Origin: an uncultured Lachnospiraceae bacterium
GTDB lineage: Bacteria; Bacillota; Clostridia; Lachnospirales; Lachnospiraceae
DNA length: 64,000 nt
Direction of reading: 5' to 3'
NCBI GenBank assembly: GCA_947652735.1
Contig: CANTEG010000005.1
Coordinates: forward strand, 124,001 to 188,000
The notes under the pieces were generated by a model that saw only the letters and a program-made list of their open reading frames with translations, searched no databases and was not told where the DNA came from. The translations under genes and the position numbers were made by a program. This document shows positions 44,774-51,628 of the stretch, one piece after another. Position 1 is the first letter of the stretch, and each line of letters starts with the position of its first letter.

Positions 44774-45295
44774 ATGAGCAGAAAAAAATCTATCCTTAAA
44801 GACTTACAATATAGTGATGTGGGAAAATTTTTTCAACGATCCCATATATATACATCCTTATCCGAGACTATATTGAAAGCCTTTTTATTGTCTTTTACTA
44901 CAGGAGCAACTATGCTTTGTTATTTTGGAACAACTCAAGAACCGAAAGTTATAGGGGGTGCGACGTTTCTCTATATCTTGTCAGTTATAAGTGAGATAGC
45001 TCCAAAGTCAAAGTACTTAACAAACTTATTAAACCGTTTTTACATATTTATAATTATCCTTTGGGGCTTTGCAATGCTGATGGTCTCCAGCAGTCTTATT
45101 TTTTTCCAAAATGATAGTGGGAGGAAACCTGCGGAGATGAACTTTAACAATTTGTTAATCATTATCAGTTTGGTGCCTGTTCTTGTATATGTACTAGATA
45201 CATTTGTTTACTTTTTATTCGGACCGGATGAAAGTGATAGTACTTTAGGCTATATACTATCAGAAATTAATTTTAGAGAAATGAGGAATGTATAA
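44774..45295 (+). CDS. Cassette gene 1: 173-residue membrane protein
   Basis: Four predicted membrane segments (about 33-50, 57-75, 90-110, 125-147) with a basic N-terminus (MSRKKSILKDLQYSD) and short acidic C-terminus. No family recognised. aaaggggagc precedes ATG 44774. Its stop overlaps the next start (TAATG). Codon and base use are markedly AT-richer than the tra genes, so this cassette was probably acquired separately and inserted between repA and the transposase. Confidence 0.65.
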   Translation: MSRKKSILKDLQYSDVGKFFQRSHIYTSLSETILKAFLLSFTTGATMLCYFGTTQEPKVIGGATFLYILSVISEIAPKSKYLTNLLNRFYIFIIILWGFAMLMVSSSLIFFQNDSGRKPAEMNFNNLLIIISLVPVLVYVLDTFVYFLFGPDESDSTLGYILSEINFREMRNV

Positions 45296-45618
45296 TGTTA
45301 TTCATGGCTATATTATGCTTGATTTTATTAGGAGTGATTTTGTTAATATATTTTTTCAACGCCTTATATGTAATAGTTACTAAAAAACATAAAAAAAATT
45401 ATCAGCCCAATAATTACCGCATTAAAATTCCATTCCATATTTTTGAACAAGACATGGTTAAAACATTGGAAGGGGAATGTGGCGCATCTAACAAACCTTT
45501 ACGAAATAATGATATTTCATATAGTGATAACATAAAAAAATATAAAGAAATTACAGTGGAGGGAACATGTCCGGAAAAGAATATAATAAAGGCTTGCAAG
45601 CCAAAGATAGTAAAATAA
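45295..45618 (+). CDS. Cassette gene 2: 107-residue protein with N-terminal membrane helix
   Basis: One strong membrane helix at residues 2-28 (ILCLILLGVILLIYFFNALYVIV), then a basic soluble part (KKHKKNYQPNNYRIKIPFHIFEQ). Begins on the last base of the preceding stop codon, so translation is coupled. The next gene overlaps its end by 52 bp. Function unknown. Confidence 0.6.
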   Translation: MLFMAILCLILLGVILLIYFFNALYVIVTKKHKKNYQPNNYRIKIPFHIFEQDMVKTLEGECGASNKPLRNNDISYSDNIKKYKEITVEGTCPEKNIIKACKPKIVK

Positions 45619-46196
45619 AGAAAAAAAAGAAAAATATGGGGTATGTGGAAATCAGCGATAAAGAAAGGCAGATACAGATTGATACAATGCTGGATTTCAT
45701 AAACAGTTTTTTAACTGAAAATAATTATAATTATAATGACATTAACAGTAACGAATGCACAATTTATCAAATTATAAACAAGGTTTATCAAAGAAAACAG
45801 TATTTTAAGATATTTCACAATATAGACATGTCAGATTTAAAAGAACTTGCTTTAAACTGTTTTTGGATAGTCAAGTTAAAACCCCTCTGCCTTAATAAAA
45901 ATTTGGATGAAAAGATAAAAGTTGAGCTTCGTTCAATAAACGAAAAATTTGCTGTGTACTATATAATTAAAGTCCTGCGGGTATTAATAATTAATACTTT
46001 TCCCCAAAAACAAGAACAGGATGAAGCACAAAAAAAATTAAATGATTTTTTTGATGAATTATATATATATGAGCTTGTATATTGTCTTTTTTACAGGGAT
46101 ATAAGTAAAGAAGCTTTTATAATGTTAGTTGAAACCATAGCTAAAGGGATCGGGTTACAGCCATACGACAAAAACTCATTAAGTTGTTCGAATTAA
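45567..46196 (+). CDS. Cassette gene 3: 209-residue helical soluble protein
   Basis: ATG 45567 has a ggaggga site; a later ATG at 45636 is a weaker option. The basic start (KDSKIKKKKKNMG) is followed by a helical protein with many Asn, Tyr and Ile residues and no motif I recognise. The 52-bp overlap with gene 2 and a perfect terminator 33 bp downstream define a three-gene operon. Two membrane proteins plus one cytosolic protein on a conjugative element suggest an exclusion or defence function, without direct evidence. Confidence 0.6.
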   Translation: MSGKEYNKGLQAKDSKIKKKKKNMGYVEISDKERQIQIDTMLDFINSFLTENNYNYNDINSNECTIYQIINKVYQRKQYFKIFHNIDMSDLKELALNCFWIVKLKPLCLNKNLDEKIKVELRSINEKFAVYYIIKVLRVLIINTFPQKQEQDEAQKKLNDFFDELYIYELVYCLFYRDISKEAFIMLVETIAKGIGLQPYDKNSLSCSN

Positions 46197-46229
46197 AATT
46201 TCTTTGGATATATAACAAAAGGCATACAG

Positions 46230-46262
46230 GAAGCAGCTCCGAAAGTAAGCTGCTTCTTTTTT
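46230..46262 (+). terminator. Terminator of the three-gene cassette
   Basis: GAAGCAGCT (46230-46238) pairs perfectly with AGCTGCTTC (46248-46256), followed by a T-run. Confidence 0.85.
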
Positions 46263-46307
46263 ATTTTCATAAGCATTAAACGGGGGATTGGGGGTATCCC
46301 TCAACAA

Positions 46308-46409
46308 GCGAATTTCGCATTGTGCTTTGCACAATGTTCAGAAATTCAATGCTTGCTACTCATTGGACAAGACAAAATCGTCCAATGCAGACGCAACATT
46401 TTATGTTGC
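46308..46409 (+). repeat. Cluster of four perfect hairpins
   Basis: GCGAA/TTCGC (46308-46318), CATTGTGC/GCACAATG with a TTT loop (46318-46336), CATTGGAC/GTCCAATG (46361-46387) and GCAACAT/ATGTTGC with a TTT loop (46393-46409). Non-coding and upstream of the transposase promoter. Could be a single-strand origin, an oriT or a transposase-binding zone. Confidence 0.55.
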
Positions 46410-46476
46410 GGCAAAGCCTGTCAGAATGTTAAATTTGTGTACACCAGACAGCGGGCGAACCTGCGGAAAGAAAAAG

Positions 46477-46538
46477 GTGCGAATGAGGAAAAAATCGCAA
46501 ATCGCACATTTGACTGAACATATTTACTTTTGTACAAT
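46477..46538 (+). promoter_or_regulatory. Transposase promoter with operator-like sequence, copy 2
   Basis: TTGACT (46510-46515), 17-bp spacer, TACAAT (46533-46538). GCAAATCGCACATTTG (46497-46512) runs into the -35 exactly as at 22573-22588. GTGCGA at 46477 forms an inverted pair with TCGCAC. About 230 nt of leader follow. Confidence 0.65.
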
Positions 46539-46598
46539 ACATGCGTACATTGAAAACTGAAAAAGGCTTCGCAGTTTGAGCGTGACTGCATTATCAAA

Positions 46599-46748
46599 AT
46601 GCTCTCAGTCGGTAAGACGGCTGCCCTGAAACGTGATGAACAGGGTTATCCTGCCGGAAACGGTCATACAAGGAAAGTAAAAAAGAAAATCTTACAGCAT
46701 GCAGCCTGCTTAGTAAAAAAGCTGTTAATTTTCAGAAAAATTGGTTAA
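46599..46748 (+). CDS. Possible 49-codon frame in the transposase leader
   Basis: ATG 46599 to TAA 46746-46748. The product is basic (GNGHTRKVKKKILQHAACLVKKLL). The frame stays open 15 codons further upstream without a start. No good ribosome site, so it may be a decayed gene end or chance. Confidence 0.2.
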   Translation: MLSVGKTAALKRDEQGYPAGNGHTRKVKKKILQHAACLVKKLLIFRKIG

Positions 46749-46772
46749 TATTTATCGGGGGGATTGAAAAAT

Positions 46773-48179
46773 ATGACGAAAGATATTAATTTTAAGATGC
46801 TGGAAGAAAAAATATTCGGGTTTGCATGTGAATTTGCAAAAAGTACAATGGTAAACATACTGGAGGCAATTGACAGTGACATAATGAAATCAAGAGACAG
46901 GAAAAGATACAGACTGAAAGATACAATACAGACAAGCATTAAAACGGTATTTGGAGATGTTACATATGCAAGAAGATATTATTATGATAAGGAAAAGGGC
47001 ACATACACATATCTTCTTGACGCTGAAATTAACGTAAAAAAAACAGGGCTTTATTCAGCACACATGGTAGACATCATATTAAATGACTGCATGAATTTAT
47101 CATACAGAAAAACTGCTGAGAACATAAGCCGGGCTACAAATCAGAATATAAGTGCAACTGCAGCATGGAAGGTTGTGCAGCAGACGGGAATAAATATACA
47201 GACTGACGAAGAACAGCTCATCAGTGACATGGGACGGGGAATAAAATTAGGAGCCAAAAAGGTTGATGTGCTCTTTCAGGAAGCAGACGGAGTATGGCTT
47301 AACATGCAGAAAAACAAAAAGAAGGCTCCAAAGCAGGAGCTTAAGCTTGCAACAATATACGAGGGCTGGAAAGACTCAAAGAGACATGAGCTTGTAAATA
47401 AAAAAGTAATTGCCGGTATGGAGACAGGCAAAAGATTTATGAAAAGAAGGGAAGCAATTGTCAGTTCGATATATGACATTGACGGGATAGAAACAAAATT
47501 ATTAAACGGTGACGGAGCAGCATGGATAGATATTGAGGAAATAACATACAAGCAGCTGGACCAATACCATTTATATAAAGAAATTATCACGAAAATAAAC
47601 CATAAGAAAATAAGAAAACAGGTAATTGAAAAATTACATAACGATGATATAGATTCGATGCTGAAGTATGTACTGATGTATGCTGACAGCATAGACGGCT
47701 CATCAAAGAGCAACAGCAAAAAGGCACAGGGTATAAGGGATTTGCATGCATATCTGTCAAACAACAGAAAAGGGCTGCAGAAATACAATCAGGTGTTGGA
47801 GGTTCCTGAAGCAAGACCAGGAATGGTATATAGAAATATGGGAGTACAGGAGAACCAGAACTGTACGCTTGTAACAATGAGAATGAAACACCGCCGGATG
47901 CGGTGGAGCGAAAGCGGAGCTAATAATTTAGCAAAGGTAATATGTAGCAAAGCCAATGGGGATTTAGACAAATATATACAAAAATCATTTGATGCGGTTA
48001 TCTCGGTTCGGGAGCTGCAAAGGATAGAAGCGGAACCCAAAGGACTGTCGGCGAAAAAAATTCCTTTCATAGTTGGAAAGGGAAGTAAATATGCTGAATT
48101 AATTAAAAACACCGTGCCGGTACTGAATACATCGGATGTAACCGCATCAGCAATAAGGGGACTGCTAAATTCAATTTGA
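46773..48179 (+). CDS. ISLre2-family (UPF0236) DDE transposase
   Basis: 468 residues from ATG 46773 (gggggg ten bases upstream; TTG 46764 is possible). Features of the Mutator-related ISLre2 family are visible: FGDVTYARRYYYD, LSYRKTAE helix-turn-helix region, and candidate catalytic residues Asp172 in QEADGVW, Asp247 in GDGAAW and Glu380 in WSESGANN. The stop lies 6 bp before the right terminal repeat, and no closely placed left repeat is present upstream. The nearest matching repeat is 29.8 kb away at the left end of the element. It is therefore most likely the recombinase for the whole element, not a stray insertion sequence. Expression probably follows the promoter at 46510. Confidence 0.92.
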   Translation: MTKDINFKMLEEKIFGFACEFAKSTMVNILEAIDSDIMKSRDRKRYRLKDTIQTSIKTVFGDVTYARRYYYDKEKGTYTYLLDAEINVKKTGLYSAHMVDIILNDCMNLSYRKTAENISRATNQNISATAAWKVVQQTGINIQTDEEQLISDMGRGIKLGAKKVDVLFQEADGVWLNMQKNKKKAPKQELKLATIYEGWKDSKRHELVNKKVIAGMETGKRFMKRREAIVSSIYDIDGIETKLLNGDGAAWIDIEEITYKQLDQYHLYKEIITKINHKKIRKQVIEKLHNDDIDSMLKYVLMYADSIDGSSKSNSKKAQGIRDLHAYLSNNRKGLQKYNQVLEVPEARPGMVYRNMGVQENQNCTLVTMRMKHRRMRWSESGANNLAKVICSKANGDLDKYIQKSFDAVISVRELQRIEAEPKGLSAKKIPFIVGKGSKYAELIKNTVPVLNTSDVTASAIRGLLNSI

Positions 48180-48184
48180 TAAAA

Positions 48185-48213
48185 TGATTTGCCCAATAAT
48201 TGTGAACACATAC
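48185..48213 (-). repeat. Right terminal inverted repeat (IR-R)
   Basis: Reverse complement begins GTATGTGTT and contains TTATTGGGCAAAT, aligned without gaps to IR-L. It ends directly at the target duplication. Confidence 0.88.
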
Positions 48214-48222
48214 CAGCCCTTA
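48214..48222 (+). repeat. Right target-site duplication CAGCCCTTA
   Basis: Identical to 16976-16984. Joining the outer flanks predicts the empty site CCCCATGTGT-CAGCCCTTA-TTTCGCC-TTGACA. Confidence 0.9.
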
Positions 48223-48229
48223 TTTCGCC

Positions 48230-48259
48230 TTGACATGAAAAGCTTCCCCACTATATAAT
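48230..48259 (+). promoter_or_regulatory. Near-consensus sigma-A promoter next to the insertion site
   Basis: TTGACA (48230-48235), 18-bp spacer, TATAAT (48254-48259). The -35 lies 16 bp from the element end. Drives the small membrane protein gene at 48302. Confidence 0.8.
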
Positions 48260-48301
48260 TATTTGTAATGAACAAAATAAATATTTATACATAGGAGGAT
48301 T

Positions 48302-48565
48302 ATGATGAGGTTTTTGATTCTAAGGGAAAACGGATTTTCAACATTTATGTCAAGCATAGCTTGTGTTTTTGGTGCACCGGGGATTTTTTTATGGGCACAG
48401 GTTTTTAATCAGGATTATTATTGTCTTGTACCAGCGATTGTGTGTACTGTTATCTGTATTCCGTGTTATATTCTCGCTTTTTTGTCGGCAAAAAAATCAA
48501 TAAAAAAGCGTGCAGAGGCAGAGGCACAGTATAGGGCTGATCATCCTGATTTTTATAAAAAATAA
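48302..48565 (+). CDS. 87-residue two-helix membrane protein
   Basis: Two hydrophobic segments (about 13-33 and 42-62) and a basic tail (KKSIKKRAEAEAQYRADHPDF). taggagg precedes tandem ATG codons at 48302 and 48305. It is the chromosomal gene whose promoter region was the target of the mobile element. Function unknown. Confidence 0.65.
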   Translation: MMRFLILRENGFSTFMSSIACVFGAPGIFLWAQVFNQDYYCLVPAIVCTVICIPCYILAFLSAKKSIKKRAEAEAQYRADHPDFYKK

Positions 48566-48692
48566 AGCAACTTTGACATTGCAATTTTAATGTGTTTATA
48601 GGCAGCTGTGAAACGTCATATTATTGACAAGCAGCGAAACGTGTCTGTGTTGATTTGTCTATATTGTACAATGGACGCTTGTAAAATCAGAG

Positions 48693-48723
48693 TTTCTAAA
48701 TTGATTATTAACATGTTTAGAAA
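48693..48723 (+). other. Inverted repeat before the DUF362 gene
   Basis: TTTCTAAA (48693-48700) and TTTAGAAA (48716-48723) are exact complements around a 15-nt loop and touch the ribosome site. Possible mRNA hairpin or operator. Confidence 0.4.
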
Positions 48724-48737
48724 GAAAGGGGTAGTAC

Positions 48738-49622
48738 ATGGAAAGGGCAAAGGTTTATTTTACGAAAACAATTACACCTGAGGCAGTTGCAAAGATGTTC
48801 AACGTGCTTGGCATTGAGCTTAAGGGTAAGGTGGCAGTGAAGGTACATTCGGGTGAAAAGGGAAACCAGAATTACTTAAGACCTGAATTTATGCGTCCGA
48901 TGGTTGAGGCGGTAAACGGAACTATTGTGGAATGTAATACGGCATACGACGGACAAAGAAATTCTACGGATAAACATAAGAAGCTGATTGCAGAACATGG
49001 ATGGAATAAATATTTTGACGTGGATTTGCTGGATGCAGAGGGACCTGACATGGTGCTGCCAATTTCAAAAGGAACCGTGCTTAAGGAAAACTATGTTGGA
49101 AAAAATATTGCAAATTATGATTCCATGCTTGTTTTATCACATTTTAAAGGGCATCCTGCAGGAGGCTATGGCGGTGCATTAAAGCAGCTTTCCATAGGCT
49201 GTGCATCCAGTGAGGGAAAATCGTTGATTCATTCAGGAGGGTTTACAAATGACCAGACCATTGTTTGGAATCATACGGCAGAGCAGAACGTATTTTGCGA
49301 GTCAATGGCAGATGCGGCAGGTAGTATTATGGAATATTTCAAGGGAAACATTGCATTTGTAAATATGATGTGCAACCTGTCCGTTGACTGTGACTGCTGT
49401 GCAGTTGCAGAAGACCCTTGCATGAAAGATATTGGAATTTTGTCATCCCTTGACCCTGTTGCACTAGACCAGGCATGCATGGATTTGATATATAAATCCG
49501 ATGACCCGGGACGCGACCATTTTCTTAAGCGGGTGGAGTCCTTAAACGGCACCCATACCATTGATGCGGCAGCGGATATTGGTTATGGAACAAAAGAGTA
49601 CGACCTTATTACGATTATTTAA
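48738..49622 (+). CDS. DUF362-domain protein
   Basis: 294 residues. DUF362 features: VKVHSGEKGNQNYLRPEF, LSHFKGHPAGGYGGALKQLSIGC, and a cysteine group near residue 220 (CDCCAVAEDPC), followed by LDPVALDQACMDLIY. Proteins of this family often bind an iron-sulfur cluster and are of unknown role. Here a separate 4Fe-4S ferredoxin module is missing. An aaaggggt site precedes ATG 48738. It is 41 bp upstream of vanR on the same strand, so read-through into the van cluster is possible. Confidence 0.85.
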   Translation: MERAKVYFTKTITPEAVAKMFNVLGIELKGKVAVKVHSGEKGNQNYLRPEFMRPMVEAVNGTIVECNTAYDGQRNSTDKHKKLIAEHGWNKYFDVDLLDAEGPDMVLPISKGTVLKENYVGKNIANYDSMLVLSHFKGHPAGGYGGALKQLSIGCASSEGKSLIHSGGFTNDQTIVWNHTAEQNVFCESMADAAGSIMEYFKGNIAFVNMMCNLSVDCDCCAVAEDPCMKDIGILSSLDPVALDQACMDLIYKSDDPGRDHFLKRVESLNGTHTIDAAADIGYGTKEYDLITII

Positions 49623-49663
49623 TCAATAAAATTACGGATACAGATAAAACGAGGAAATGATAC

Positions 49664-50365
49664 ATGGGCGAACATATTTTAGTTGTGGACGATGAGAAGG
49701 AAATCGCAGATTTAATTGAGGTATATCTGGTAAATGACGGCTACATCGTCCATAAATTTTATAATGGGACGGAAGCACTAAGTTGTATCGCCAAAACGGA
49801 TTTGGATTTGGCAATACTCGATGTTATGCTTCCTGATATTGATGGATTTCACATTTGCCAGAAAATCAGGGAGAACTATTATTATCCGATTATCATGTTG
49901 ACGGCAAAGGTGGAGGATGGTGATAAAATAATGGGACTTACCATCGGTGCCGATGACTATATTACAAAGCCCTTTAATCCACTTGAGGTTGTTGCAAGGG
50001 TAAAGACACAACTAAGAAGATACATGCGGTATAATCATCCTGCCCGGACAAATGAGGATGAGGTGCGGGAGTATGATATTAGGGGTCTTATAATCAATAA
50101 GGATATGCACAAATGTGAGTTGTTCGGGAAGGAGCTTTCGCTTACACCGATAGAGTTTTCCATACTCTGGTACTTGTGTGAGCATCAGGGGGTTGTTGTA
50201 CCCTCAGAGGAGCTGTTTGAAGCTGTTTGGGGTGAAAAATATTTCAACAATAACAACACAGTTATGGCACATATTGGGAGACTGCGGGAGAAGATGAATG
50301 AGTCGGCAAAAAAGCCAAAATTCGTAAAAACGGTTTGGGGAGTTGGATATACAATTGAAAAATAA
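49664..50365 (+). CDS. vanR: VanR-type response regulator
   Basis: 233 residues: receiver with VVDDEKE, phosphoacceptor Asp in LAILDVMLPDIDGF, MLTAK and TKPFNPLE. The winged-helix output domain follows, with LSLTPIEFSILWYLCEHQG and TVWGVGYTIEK. Assignment to VanR (VanG type) rests on the cluster vanR-vanS-ligase-vanXY-vanT behind it, the same compact order as the vanG-like cluster of Clostridioides difficile. A cgaggaaatg site precedes ATG 49664. Confidence 0.88.
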   Translation: MGEHILVVDDEKEIADLIEVYLVNDGYIVHKFYNGTEALSCIAKTDLDLAILDVMLPDIDGFHICQKIRENYYYPIIMLTAKVEDGDKIMGLTIGADDYITKPFNPLEVVARVKTQLRRYMRYNHPARTNEDEVREYDIRGLIINKDMHKCELFGKELSLTPIEFSILWYLCEHQGVVVPSEELFEAVWGEKYFNNNNTVMAHIGRLREKMNESAKKPKFVKTVWGVGYTIEK

Positions 50366-51500
50366 GCAAAAAAGAAAAAATGTTGACTTTAAACAATTTA
50401 AAACTATGTTCATTCTGCGCACCATATTAATTACACTTGTGGCTGTGTTTAGTCTTTATTTTTTATATATATTTGCACTGAATGGCAGGTTTGCGGACTG
50501 GACAGTGAAAATGCTTCAAAAAACATTCCGAATGGATTATTTGAAGGCACTGGATACTTATGATTATATTGTCAGGGGAAATAAAGGTATCATCATAATG
50601 TTTACGATTGCTGCTGTATTTTCCCTGTCATTATTTAGCTGTATTGCCAAGTTTACCAAATACTTTAACGAAATTCATAAGGGGATTGATAACCTTGCAA
50701 ACGGAAGCTCGGAAGAAATCGTAATGTCACCTGAATTGCTTCCCATAGAACGGAAGCTCAATACCGTAAAAAACACCATTGAAAAACAAAAAAATGATAT
50801 ACTTGAGACGGAGCAGCGGAAGAATGATTTGATTATGTATCTTGCCCATGATTTAAAAACACCCCTTGCATCGGTCATAGGATACCTCAATCTTCTTAAA
50901 GATGAGGAACAGATTTCTGAGGAGATACGCCGGAGGTATTTGTCTGTTTCCCTTGAAAAGGCAGAACGTCTTGAGGATTTGATTAATGAATTTTTTGAAA
51001 TTGCAAGGTTTAATTTGTCAAATATAACATTGCAGTATGGAAAAATAAATTTGACACGGCTTTTGGAACAGCTTGTTTATGAGTTTAAGCCGATGCTTGG
51101 AGAAAAAAATATTTCCTGTCAGCTTGAAATCGAAGCTGATGTTATGATGCAGTGCGATGGCGATAAAATTTCCCGTGTCTTTGATAATCTCTTAAGAAAT
51201 GCAGTTATCTACAGCTATGGTGATTCGGAGGTAAGGATATGTGCTGCCGTAAATGACAATATGGTAACCATTCAATTTATAAACAACGGAGACACAATTC
51301 CGGAAGAAAAAATAGATAGAATATTTGAGCAGTTTTACAGGCTTGATTCATCGAGAGGTACGACAAATGGAGGTGCAGGGCTTGGTCTTGCCATTGCAAA
51401 ACAGATTGTTGAGCTTCACGGTGGTACGATATATGCAAAAAGCAGGGATGAAGTGACTGAATTTACGGTGACACTTCCTCTCGCTGTAGGAAAATCGTAA
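50355..51500 (+). CDS. vanS: VanS-type sensor histidine kinase
   Basis: 381 residues from TTG 50355, which has ggggag 13 bases upstream; TTG 50343 is too close to that site. Two membrane helices (about 16-38 and 75-97) enclose a short extracellular loop, followed by HAMP-like linker, HisKA with YLAHDLKTPLASVIGYL (His present) and HATPase with DNLLRNAVIYS, NNGDTI and GGAGLGLAIAK. It overlaps vanR. Short periplasmic sensor loops are usual for VanS proteins of the VanG class. Whether glycopeptide is bound directly is unknown. Confidence 0.88.
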   Translation: MKNKQKRKNVDFKQFKTMFILRTILITLVAVFSLYFLYIFALNGRFADWTVKMLQKTFRMDYLKALDTYDYIVRGNKGIIIMFTIAAVFSLSLFSCIAKFTKYFNEIHKGIDNLANGSSEEIVMSPELLPIERKLNTVKNTIEKQKNDILETEQRKNDLIMYLAHDLKTPLASVIGYLNLLKDEEQISEEIRRRYLSVSLEKAERLEDLINEFFEIARFNLSNITLQYGKINLTRLLEQLVYEFKPMLGEKNISCQLEIEADVMMQCDGDKISRVFDNLLRNAVIYSYGDSEVRICAAVNDNMVTIQFINNGDTIPEEKIDRIFEQFYRLDSSRGTTNGGAGLGLAIAKQIVELHGGTIYAKSRDEVTEFTVTLPLAVGKS

Positions 51501-51529
51501 GAAATTCCGTAGAAAAAAAACTGAATACT
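51495..51529 (+). promoter_or_regulatory. VanR-box-like site and weak promoter before the ligase gene
   Basis: TCGTAAGAAATT (51495-51506) overlaps the vanS stop and fits the 12-bp VanR consensus TCGTANGAAANT that I recall from vanA-type clusters. A second CGTA lies 12 bp further on. AATACT (51524-51529) could be the -10 of an activator-dependent promoter. Confidence 0.5.
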
Positions 51530-51542
51530 TTGTGGGGAAACA

Positions 51543-51606
51543 AATAAATAACACTCCTGTTATTGGTACAATTTCAGTACACGACAGGAGTGTTATTTAT
51601 TTTTTT
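51543..51606 (+). terminator. 18-bp perfect hairpin plus T-run between vanS and the ligase gene
   Basis: AATAAATAACACTCCTGT (51543-51560) pairs exactly with 51584-51601 around a 23-nt loop, then T-run. It either ends the vanRS transcript or, if transcription starts near 51536, forms an attenuator in the ligase leader. Confidence 0.8.
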
Positions 51607-51628
51607 ATGTAAGAAAGAGGTGTTCATT

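Larger units (their letters stand above)
16985..48213 (+). mobile_element. 31.2-kb integrative conjugative element mobilised by an ISLre2-family DDE transposase
   Basis: Boundaries are set by 29-bp terminal inverted repeats (23 of 29 positions identical, including TATGTGTT and TTATTGGGCAAAT at the same spacing) and by a flanking 9-bp direct repeat. Inside are partition genes, ssb, a MobC/MobA-type relaxase, VirD4, VirB6, PrgI/VirB3, VirB4, a wall hydrolase, a replication initiator and the transposase next to the right end. No tyrosine or serine integrase and no excisionase is present. TnGBS elements of streptococci are the known precedent for a DDE transposase driving a conjugative element. 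All core open frames look intact, so it may be functional; that part is inference. Confidence 0.88.

Noticed and set aside
46773..48179. Simple insertion sequence lodged in the right end of a decayed element
   Set aside because: No left repeat lies near the transposase gene, while an exact-spacing match plus a 9-bp duplication occurs at the far left end.
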